Shown: piece by piece, positions 7,245 to 12,933 of the stretch
How the letters are laid out: each line of letters begins with the position of its first letter
Numbering within the stretch: position 1 is the first letter of the stretch
DNA from: Phytomonas francai
Taxonomy: Eukaryota; Euglenozoa; Kinetoplastea; Trypanosomatida; Trypanosomatidae
Assembly (NCBI GenBank): GCA_001766655.1
Contig: MJCC01000012.1
Coordinates: 43,974 to 56,906 of the forward strand
Length of the DNA stretch: 12,933 bases
Reading direction: 5' to 3'
Program-made: the position numbers and the translations under genes
The notes under the pieces: model-generated
The model's input: only the letters and a program-made list of their open reading frames with translations
The model's database searches: none
Told to the model about the DNA's origin: nothing

Positions 7245-8105
7245 TTAATACTCAGAGCTGCAGTAGTTGATCAACACCCGAGAGAGTAGTGCCGGCAAGG
7301 ACGCGATAACGGGGCCGTATTTGGCCGTGTTCTCGTACAATTCAAAGAGCGGCACCGCCACCAGTTCGGTATCGGGGGGGACGTAAAAATAGCTCATCGG
7401 CTTCATGTGCACTAAAAAGATCGTGCGCACCTCCTTCACATCGCTAGCCGAGATGTGCGTGGGGATGTAGGGATACATAAGAGGGCTGAAGTGCGGGCGG
7501 TACCACTTCGCGAGAACCTCGCCGATGCGGAAAAAGTTCGCCGCCTCGGAGGACTGCGCGGCACCGGTCACCTCGAGAACGGTTTCGGAGGGCAGGGGGT
7601 TCACCGCCTCGCCGCCGCCGCCGGACGGCGCCTTCGCCTCATTCAGCAAAAGACGCCCCAACTTTCGCATAAGACAGGCCTCGTCGGCCTCGCCGCGGCG
7701 GCAGCGCCCGCCCGGAAGGCGAAAATAGACCGAGCTGCTGTTGTGAACATCGGCATTGCCCATCCCGTGGATGGTCGCCGTCGAGTTCAGAACGCGCGCC
7801 CCGGTGGCGTCTCGATTCTTCGCGATGGTTTCCTTGAGCAGAATGACGTGGGGGTGGCGGTGGAGGTGCGCGATGAGCACGCCCTCAACCGACGCCACAC
7901 ACTGCTCCTCCTGGCAGCGCATCTTGAGGCTCATCAGCTTCTCCAAAGGGGTTTTGCGCTTCTTCTGTCTCTTCGGATTCACAGCATTGCCTCGGCCCCC
8001 TGAGTTGCCATTGTTAACCGCATTACCCGTCCCCATTTCAGGGTCCGTTAAAGACTGAATATAATTTTCTACAGGGTAAACATCTAATTTGGGCTTCAGG
8101 GACAT
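7245..8105 (-). CDS. NUDT21: Cleavage factor Im 25-kDa subunit (CFIm25/CPSF5, NUDT21 family)
   Basis: A 286-residue Nudix-fold protein matching CFIm25, the UGUA-binding subunit of the pre-mRNA 3'-end cleavage factor that helps choose poly(A) sites in the nucleus. Family hallmarks run in order: YPVENY 10-15, VEGVLIAHLHRHPH 73-86, LPGG 130-133, WYRPHFSPLMYPYIPTH 201-217, VPLFELYEN 251-259 and YGPVIASLPALLSR 263-276 near the C-terminus. The Nudix box lacks the catalytic glutamates, as is usual in this family, so it should bind RNA rather than hydrolyse nucleotides. It is longer than the roughly 227-residue animal protein. The extra length is a Gly/Asn-rich N-terminal linker (24-45), a basic patch (45-52), an insert of about 30 residues before LPGG, and a Gly/Ala-rich insert (156-190). 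The start is the first ATG after an in-frame TAA. In kinetoplastids polyadenylation is coupled to trans-splicing of the next gene, so this factor would act on transcripts such as this one. Confidence 0.95.
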   Translation of the reverse strand: MSLKPKLDVYPVENYIQSLTDPEMGTGNAVNNGNSGGRGNAVNPKRQKKRKTPLEKLMSLKMRCQEEQCVASVEGVLIAHLHRHPHVILLKETIAKNRDATGARVLNSTATIHGMGNADVHNSSSVYFRLPGGRCRRGEADEACLMRKLGRLLLNEAKAPSGGGGEAVNPLPSETVLEVTGAAQSSEAANFFRIGEVLAKWYRPHFSPLMYPYIPTHISASDVKEVRTIFLVHMKPMSYFYVPPDTELVAVPLFELYENTAKYGPVIASLPALLSRVLINYCSSEY

Positions 8106-8618
8106 CTTTTCACCTTAGCTATTATATTTGTTGATTTCTATCGGAATATAAGGCAGTCCTGCCACCCACTCGCAGAAATAATTCTCCTCCTCCCCCCCCT
8201 CCCTTTCTCCCTCTCTCTCCCCCAAAAAGGGAGAAAAGGAATGAGGGAAACGTGATAATGGAATAATAAGCAGATAAATACCAAAAGTGAAGAAGCAATA
8301 ATCTCGTCCTTTAAAACGATTTCAGTCTAATTAAGAAAACCCTTTCCTTTTCTTTTTTTTTTTGTATCATTTTGTTGTTTCCAGATACCAAAGCTTACGT
8401 ACTCGCACGAAAGCTTCTCTGGCACTCTTCGTTTGCTTCAGCTACACATCATCATAATCCTACACTCTTATAAACGCAACTAATACAAAGAGAACAAGTG
8501 AATTTAAGATAAAGCTGCTTCGAAATTTTCGATTTTAAAAAATAACCGAGAGTTTTTTCTCCAATGAAAAAAGAAGCATGAAGGAAATAGCTTCCCCTCG
8601 CTAGAACCCATTTGAAGG
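8106..8618. other. Spacer between PFK-2/FBPase-2 and CFIm25, with long pyrimidine/purine tracts
   Basis: No gene is seen in these 513 bp. Read on the minus strand it begins with the AT-rich 3' UTR of the kinase gene, includes an A-rich run (complement of a T11 run at about 8353-8363), then a pyrimidine tract (8250-8224) followed by a long purine tract (8223-8182) and the CFIm25 leader. A first AG after the pyrimidine tract is at 8218-8217. Confidence 0.55.
8182..8250 (-). promoter_or_regulatory. Pyrimidine tract followed by 42-nt purine tract; candidate splice acceptor and hairpin
   Basis: In the transcribed sense, about 27 pyrimidine-rich nt (8250-8224) ending in T5 are followed directly by an unbroken 42-nt purine run (8223-8182). 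The first is a candidate trans-splicing signal for CFIm25, with AGs inside the purine run. The two halves can pair (about ten near-perfect pairs of the type CCTTTTCTCCC with GGGAGAAAGG), so a hairpin at the acceptor is possible. Confidence 0.45.
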
Positions 8619-10772
8619 CTACTTTAGGGGCTTAGCTACACCTTTGAATTCGGGATTCGATAAGTTACGGGGTAAGTTAAGCGGCTTGTTAATGTCAAGC
8701 TGTGGGGCCCTCGTTACTCTCCCGGTCATCTCCAGCTCGATTTGATCAACCTCTTTCGAGAGATTTACGAACTCCGCGACGCGGTGTACGCCGAAGATGC
8801 GGATCCGCACAACGGTCTCGAGGGGAATCTTTATCTGATAGGCGTTCTGAGGCGCCACCACCTGCGCGTCCTTCGTGACGAAGTAGGCGTACAGCCCCTG
8901 CAGGAGCGCGCGATGCGAGACCACGAGAACAGGGGTCGAGCTCGCCTGGATGTCGTGGATGTGGGGCTCCAAACGGGTATTAAAAACATGATGAATACAC
9001 TCACCATTAGGCCAGGGTGTATTGTAGGAATCCGCCTGTATCGCCTGAAGCGTGGATAGCATCGTCTTGCGAATATCCGTTAAGAGTTGGCCATCGCAGT
9101 CGCCGTAGCTAATGTCTTCGAGACTTGGGATGTAGTCCACGTTGCAGTTGAGCTTCACCTCCACGGCCTCCTCTTCTTGGGAAGTGCAAGAGCTAGGTAT
9201 CCTTCTGGCGCTCTCCTCGGCGAAGTAACGAACCGTCTGCATACACCTTAACATGGAACTTGACATCACTTGCAAGGGCTTTGAAGCTCCCACCTCCTCT
9301 TTGAAAAAATTAAAGAGGGCGATGCCGTAGGCCACCCCTCGATCCGTTAGGTCGGAATTTCCGCCGATACGACCCGAAATCAAATTGACGTACTCACCAG
9401 CACGCGTCAAGTACACATTTTGCTGAGACTGGTTAAAGTTGTGTAGCATGTACGCAAGTCGAGACGGCATCCAACCGAGTATCAGGTTGAGAAAGTATAA
9501 ATCATTGTCTTGAATTTGAATGTACGAAAGCGCCGAGTCTCTCACAGGGTTGAGGGTCTCATATATGGATTCGTGTCGTGCAATATTCGCGTAATACCGC
9601 TGTTCAAAATCCTCTATCGGATCCACGAGCATCTCCCGAGCCCTCGAAATGTTTCGACGGATAGTCTCCTCATTTTGGGTAAGAATCTCAATAAAAACAA
9701 TGCGCTTTAGTTTGATTTTCTGGGACTCGTTGAGAGAGCGTAATATCGCCTGGCGTCGGGCGTTTGTTGAGTTTGTCCCATCCAAAATTGCCACGCCTTC
9801 CGTACTTGAAAGAAACTCAAGGATATCCTTTGTGATTTCTAAAATAACTTTGTTCGCAAGGTCTGCTTCCACCAGCGGCTCGCTGACACCACCACCAGTG
9901 GCGACGGTCTCCTCGAGACTAAATTTCTGCAAGTGGTTGCGCTGGTATAATTGGTGGGAGAAAATCTTACACATCAGGCCATTCCACTGAAAATAGCGGC
10001 AAATCTGGTGCCCTACGTAGCTCTTACCACGTCCAGGGAGCCCGACCATGATGACAACAAGTGACCCCACCATGGGCTGGGGCACGGACGAGAGCGGCAG
10101 TGAAAGCTGCGAATTCGGGCTGGACAGTTCCTTGCTCGTGAACGCCTTCTCTATAGCGAGGCTAAACGTGCCCCCGGAGGCCAGCTCAAACTCGTTAAGT
10201 TGCTTCGACAGCATCTGAGCCAGCTCTACGAAGCCGTTCTCCTCGGCCACCTCGGCGGCGGTGCAGCCGCGGCTATCGACCGAGGCGCATTCCGCGCCGA
10301 GCTCGAGCAGGGTCTCGACCACAGCCGTCTGCCCGTTCGCGGCGGCAATGTGGAGGAAAGGAGAGCCGTAGTAGTCCCGCCCGTTGGGGTCGATGCCGCC
10401 GCCGATCAGAATGCGGACCCCCGCCACGTCCCCCGACGCACACAGCTCACAGAGCTCCACAACCAGCATGTGCGCGAGCTCAGGGTCCTCGATATCCCTC
10501 TCCTCCCCTTCCAACTCGTTCACCGAAGCGCTAATAAAAGACTCTCTGTTAGCCTCAACCTCTTGTAAAGCCTCTATCTGTTTGTCAATCCTCTTGATCT
10601 CCTCCTGAAGCATGGACATTTTTTGGATATTAATGGAGGTGCATCGCATCTTCCTAGGCAAAGAAGTCGCCGCCTTTGTGGACCGTGACGGCGCGTGCGA
10701 GAGCTCTGTGGGTGTCGTGGCCAACGAATTCTCGATCGGATGAGGAGCACCCTCGCAATCAGCCTTTTTCAT
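8619..10772 (-). CDS. PFK-2/FBPase-2: Ankyrin-repeat 6-phosphofructo-2-kinase/fructose-2,6-bisphosphatase, bisphosphatase site degenerate
   Basis: A 717-residue bifunctional-type enzyme that makes (2-kinase) and normally removes (2-phosphatase) fructose 2,6-bisphosphate, which in kinetoplastids activates pyruvate kinase. The start is ATG 10772-10770; an upstream in-frame GTG is ignored, and a TAA lies about ten codons upstream. Layout: Ser/Thr-rich N-terminus; short coiled coil (about 52-78, LQEEIKRIDKQIEALQEV); about three ankyrin repeats (98-193, SPFLHIAAANGQTAVVETLL); 2-kinase domain from about 234 with Walker A GLPGRGKS 244-251 and ILDGTN at 329-334; histidine-phosphatase domain from about 452. 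N-terminal ankyrin repeats on this enzyme are known in trypanosomatids. In the phosphatase domain the invariant RHGE motif reads RAGE: Ala458 (codon 9401-9399) replaces the phospho-accepting His. Other landmarks remain: GRIGGNSDLTDRG, Arg509, the Glu of SLED (552) and His620 in SHRA. I infer a working kinase with a weak or dead phosphatase. The histone H3 gene precedes it. Confidence 0.95.
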   Translation of the reverse strand: MKKADCEGAPHPIENSLATTPTELSHAPSRSTKAATSLPRKMRCTSINIQKMSMLQEEIKRIDKQIEALQEVEANRESFISASVNELEGEERDIEDPELAHMLVVELCELCASGDVAGVRILIGGGIDPNGRDYYGSPFLHIAAANGQTAVVETLLELGAECASVDSRGCTAAEVAEENGFVELAQMLSKQLNEFELASGGTFSLAIEKAFTSKELSSPNSQLSLPLSSVPQPMVGSLVVIMVGLPGRGKSYVGHQICRYFQWNGLMCKIFSHQLYQRNHLQKFSLEETVATGGGVSEPLVEADLANKVILEITKDILEFLSSTEGVAILDGTNSTNARRQAILRSLNESQKIKLKRIVFIEILTQNEETIRRNISRAREMLVDPIEDFEQRYYANIARHESIYETLNPVRDSALSYIQIQDNDLYFLNLILGWMPSRLAYMLHNFNQSQQNVYLTRAGEYVNLISGRIGGNSDLTDRGVAYGIALFNFFKEEVGASKPLQVMSSSMLRCMQTVRYFAEESARRIPSSCTSQEEEAVEVKLNCNVDYIPSLEDISYGDCDGQLLTDIRKTMLSTLQAIQADSYNTPWPNGECIHHVFNTRLEPHIHDIQASSTPVLVVSHRALLQGLYAYFVTKDAQVVAPQNAYQIKIPLETVVRIRIFGVHRVAEFVNLSKEVDQIELEMTGRVTRAPQLDINKPLNLPRNLSNPEFKGVAKPLK

Positions 10773-11214
10773 CCCCACACAAATAAGAATATGAAATGAT
10801 TATGTAAGAATAAAAATGAAACCAACACGTGGGTTCTATTTTCGAAACTCAATTCTCAAGGTGGGTTAAAAAAAGATGCTCAAATAAGATGTTCTAAACA
10901 CATAGATAAAATATCTATAAAATATATATGCATATATTCCTCAATATACGCATTAGTAACTCTAGAATAAAAAAGCGAATAAACCACAAAAAAAAAGAAA
11001 GAAGAAACAGGATTTCAAAGAGAACAAAAAAAACAGATCCTTCAGAAGAAAGGTCATTATGATTGACGAAGGGAAAATGCACTTTAGTCAGCGTAAGCCA
11101 ATTTCTGGAAATTTACCAAAATATCAAGTTAAGAAAAATATATAATAAAAAAAGTACTCTATAGGTATCGCCAATGGCGATGGGGGTGGGCTTGAGTTCT
11201 TTAAAGGCTTCCAC
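10773..11214. other. AT-rich spacer between histone H3 and PFK-2/FBPase-2
   Basis: No gene is seen in these 442 bp. It should hold the H3 3' UTR and the kinase leader. It contains several A runs, a 14-bp perfect palindrome ATATATGCATATAT (10924-10937), and on the minus strand a T7 run with flanking pyrimidines (10874-10868) followed by AG at 10856-10855. Confidence 0.55.
10855..10876 (-). promoter_or_regulatory. Candidate trans-splice acceptor of PFK-2/FBPase-2
   Basis: On the minus strand a T7 run (10874-10868) is followed by CCACCTTGAG, with AG at 10856-10855, giving a leader of about 82 nt. Order and spacing fit a spliced-leader acceptor; use is inferred. Confidence 0.4.
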
Positions 11215-11607
11215 TCAATGCCGTTCTCCCCGCAGGCGGAGGGCGAGCTGCACGTCCTTGGGCTGAATCGTCACGCGCTTCGCGTGGATGCAGGAGAGGT
11301 TGGTGTCCGCCAGGAGCGACACGATGTAGGCCTCCGTCGCCTCCTGGATCGCGAGGATCGCGCTGCTCTGGAACCGCATGCCCTCCTTCTGCGTGCTCGA
11401 CACCTCGCGCACCAGGCGCTGGAAGGGCGCGCGCTGGATCAGCAGATCGGTGCTCTTCTGGTACGACTTGATCTCGCGCAGGGCGACGGTGCCCGGGCGC
11501 CAGCGGCGCTGCGCGTGCTTCACACCGGACGCAGCCTTGGGCGCCTTCTTGCTCTTCTTCGACGTGATGCTGTGCTTGGCACGCGCGGTCTCCTTCGTGC
11601 GGGACAT
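11215..11607 (-). CDS. H3: Histone H3, kinetoplastid type
   Basis: A 130-residue core histone H3, a nucleosome subunit in the nucleus. The start is ATG 11607-11605 (MSRTKETAR); the frame is open further upstream but that part is leader. The tail keeps SRTK (Lys4 position) then diverges fully from animal/yeast H3: no ARKSTGGKAPRK block and no recognisable K27 region, replaced by a Lys/Ser-rich [11 protein letters not shown] segment. The body [60 protein letters not shown] is H3, with kinetoplastid-style changes such as [12 protein letters not shown] and QKEGMRFQ in place of FKTDLRFQ. Lys74 (counting Met) aligns with the Dot1-methylated K79/K76 position. The [11 protein letters not shown] end marks canonical-type H3 rather than a CENP-A-like protein. 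Its GC-rich codons suggest high expression. Only one copy is in this window, although kinetoplastid H3 genes are often in tandem arrays. Confidence 0.96.
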   Translation of the reverse strand: MSRTKETARAKHSITSKKSKKAPKAASGVKHAQRRWRPGTVALREIKSYQKSTDLLIQRAPFQRLVREVSSTQKEGMRFQSSAILAIQEATEAYIVSLLADTNLSCIHAKRVTIQPKDVQLALRLRGERH

Positions 11608-12234
11608 GTTATATAGGAAGCTGGTGTAAAGGGGTGTGTTAGGAGTAGAGAGCTTTTCTTTAGAGCGGTTGAAAAAAAGGGCGGAAGGCACAGAGAGATG
11701 AGGAAGGGGAAGCCAATCATGCAGCAAGTGAAAAGAAATAGGCTCGCGTGTTCGCCACACCAGTCAAGGCGTGACTCCCCACACCTACACGCCGCAAAAA
11801 GCCAGCACCTATCACCCTTTTGTCAAGCGCAATGATAGCGTCACTGCCATCACACTCGAGGCTGTCACAGACAATGTCAAGATTAGATCGATAAATAGTT
11901 GAAATGAATACGTTTTTGTTACAGATTCGACATGCAGCCTTTGCTCCTGCGTTGCCACACACGTATACATGTACTGGGGGAATAAGTCAAGTTTGAGAAG
12001 GTACAAGCACTCTAGATAGTATGATAATGTGTTGCGCATATTTATTTGTACCTTTAACCTCAGTGGGTTACACAGAATATTCATTAAATCACATTGAAAT
12101 ATTACAATTTTGGCAAAAAAATACCCCGGGTAAATTAAAGGATACTTCTTTCAAATTGGTTATACGAAAAATATACACAAGAATAATTATTATTTGCTAC
12201 ATCAAGAATATTTTACAGCTATTGTTTAATAATA
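11608..12234. other. Spacer upstream of histone H3
   Basis: No supported gene is seen in these 627 bp. The part next to H3 carries its leader and pyrimidine tract. From about 12010 to 12234 the sequence is strongly AT-rich and ends abruptly at the repeat. Short frames are present on both strands (the minus one at 11717-11962 needs a GTG start), but none shows a recognisable motif or the codon bias of the neighbouring genes. Confidence 0.5.
11658..11714 (-). promoter_or_regulatory. Polypyrimidine tract and candidate trans-splice acceptor of histone H3
   Basis: In the transcribed sense a pyrimidine-rich stretch of about 44 nt (11714-11671, including CTTCCCCTTCCTCATCTCTC and a T7 run) is followed by the first AG at 11659-11658, with further AGs downstream at about 11654 and 11621. 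This is the best polypyrimidine tract in the window, leaving a leader of about 50 nt or less. Confidence 0.55.
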
Positions 12235-12574
12235 TCCACATTCGAGCTATACGCTTTGTCCTGCAGCTCACACCCGTCCTGGCAGACGTCAACCACGGGA
12301 AGTGAGAGCACGGACGAGCTGCTCGCACATTCCTCGACCATCACGTGGGGACGGGACAGCGCGAGAGAAACACGGATTATCATTTTTGATATAAAAGGCC
12401 CTCCTCCCCCCGCTTCCACGGTGAGAGTGGGACGCTAGATCGGCAAAATGGGTCAAGGGTTGACCAGAATCGTACCGAGGCCCCCGTCGGCGAAAGTTTC
12501 GCCTCCAAAGGATCGCGAGTCGTAAGCAGCAGACGCCCTAGTCCGAATGCCCATTTCCCTCGCACCTTCCAAGA
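12235..12574. repeat. Dispersed ~340-bp repeat, copy 2
   Basis: Second copy of the block at 5980-6320, same orientation, about 98% identical and one base shorter. On its right it runs into A7 (12574-12580), followed by TAAG, where copy 1 has a T after CAAGA. In the transcribed sense the copy starts 65 nt downstream of the stop codon of the zinc-binding protein gene, so it probably lies in that gene's 3' UTR. The hairpin GGTCAA GGG TTGACC is conserved at 12451-12465. In this copy the codons equivalent to the end of the 202-residue protein would read LGRCEGNGHSD, but the frame meets a stop seven codons further upstream. Confidence 0.9.
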
Positions 12575-12639
12575 AAAAAATAAGTCTCCAAGCGCCTTCA
12601 CTGTCGCCTTTATTCCATGCTCGAGCATCCCTCCCCTTT

Positions 12640-12933
12640 TCACTTCATGTCGCGTTGGCATCGACCGCACAGGCACAACTCACAGGATCCACAATACCAG
12701 AACAAGTCCCCCCGGCTTTGGGATTCTAGATGGACAATATACTCCTTACAATTATAGCAGAATGCCATTCCTTCATGAAGGACCGCTGGGATGCGTCGCC
12801 CTATCTCATGCAAATTTGCCGTCAAACGACCTCGTCGTTTGCAAATAGGGCAATGCGCAGGCTTCCGCTTACGGAGCGATTCACTATAATAATCTTTGAT
12901 CGGCACCTTGTTCTTGAAACCATCCGAGCCATC
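12640..12933 (-). CDS. C-terminal part of a cysteine-rich zinc-binding protein (N-terminus off the right edge)
   Basis: The frame is open from the right edge of the window to TGA at 12642-12640, giving the last 97 residues of a protein whose start is outside. There is no usable ATG near the beginning of the visible part; a GTG at 12906 is not a eukaryotic start. The sequence contains metal-binding Cys pairs: CPIC, CYNC, then CGSC-x-LC-LCGRC close to the C-terminus, eight or more cysteines spaced like a zinc-ribbon or treble-clef domain. Basic stretches (SLRKRKPAH, KRRGR) precede and follow the first pair. No specific family is recognised; nucleic-acid or protein binding are both possible. Same strand as all other genes, upstream of histone H3. 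Confidence 0.6.
   Translation of the reverse strand, partial: DGSDGFKNKVPIKDYYSESLRKRKPAHCPICKRRGRLTANLHEIGRRIPAVLHEGMAFCYNCKEYIVHLESQSRGDLFWYCGSCELCLCGRCQRDMK

Noticed and set aside
10773..10778. Start of PFK-2/FBPase-2 two codons further upstream at a GTG
   Set aside because: Eukaryotic nuclear genes start at ATG; the ATG at 10772 is the first after an in-frame stop.
11717..11962. 81-codon minus-strand frame upstream of H3
   Set aside because: It starts with GTG, overlaps the H3 polypyrimidine leader and has no motif.
12021..12305. 94-codon plus-strand frame in the AT-rich spacer
   Set aside because: Opposite strand, AT-rich hydrophobic product, last third is repeat sequence read in a different frame from copy 1.

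Overview
The window looks like nuclear DNA from a kinetoplastid protist (Trypanosoma/Leishmania/bodonid group; genus not determinable here). The strongest evidence is a histone H3 gene with the divergent kinetoplastid-type tail and core. Supporting evidence: all eight recognisable genes are intronless and lie on the minus strand, as in a polycistronic transcription unit. Most are preceded, in the sense direction, by a pyrimidine-rich tract and then an AG, as expected for spliced-leader trans-splicing. An ankyrin-repeat 6-phosphofructo-2-kinase, a mitochondrial-type EngA GTPase and a CFIm25 polyadenylation factor also fit. Genes are mostly GC-rich with strongly GC-biased third positions; spacers are AT-rich with homopolymer and microsatellite tracts.

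Layout in transcription order, from the right edge to the left: (1) the C-terminal part of a cysteine-rich zinc-binding protein (12933-12640, N-terminus outside the window); (2) a 1-kb spacer holding one copy of a ~340-bp repeat; (3) histone H3 (11607-11215); (4) an ankyrin-PFK-2/FBPase-2 fusion enzyme (10772-8619) whose bisphosphatase nucleophile His is replaced by Ala; (5) CFIm25/NUDT21 (8105-7245); (6) an AT-rich gene of unknown function (6892-6284) whose last 11 codons lie inside the second copy of the ~340-bp repeat (5980-6320); (7) EngA/Der double GTPase (5612-3873); (8) an unknown 696-residue protein (3514-1424); (9) the first 370 residues of another unknown, mostly helical protein (1112 to the left edge).

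The genes do not form one pathway, which is usual for kinetoplastid gene clusters. They cover chromatin (H3), control of glycolysis through fructose 2,6-bisphosphate, mRNA 3'-end processing, mitoribosome assembly (EngA) and three or four uncharacterised proteins. Expression would depend on trans-splicing at the upstream pyrimidine tracts, coupled to polyadenylation of the preceding gene. No tRNA, rRNA, CRISPR array, transposase or reverse-transcriptase gene was seen.

The most notable points are: the dispersed repeat, present twice at about 98% identity in the same orientation at the 3' end of two unrelated genes, once supplying coding sequence; the inactivated bisphosphatase site; the AT-rich orphan gene; and the very short predicted 5' leader of the leftmost gene.
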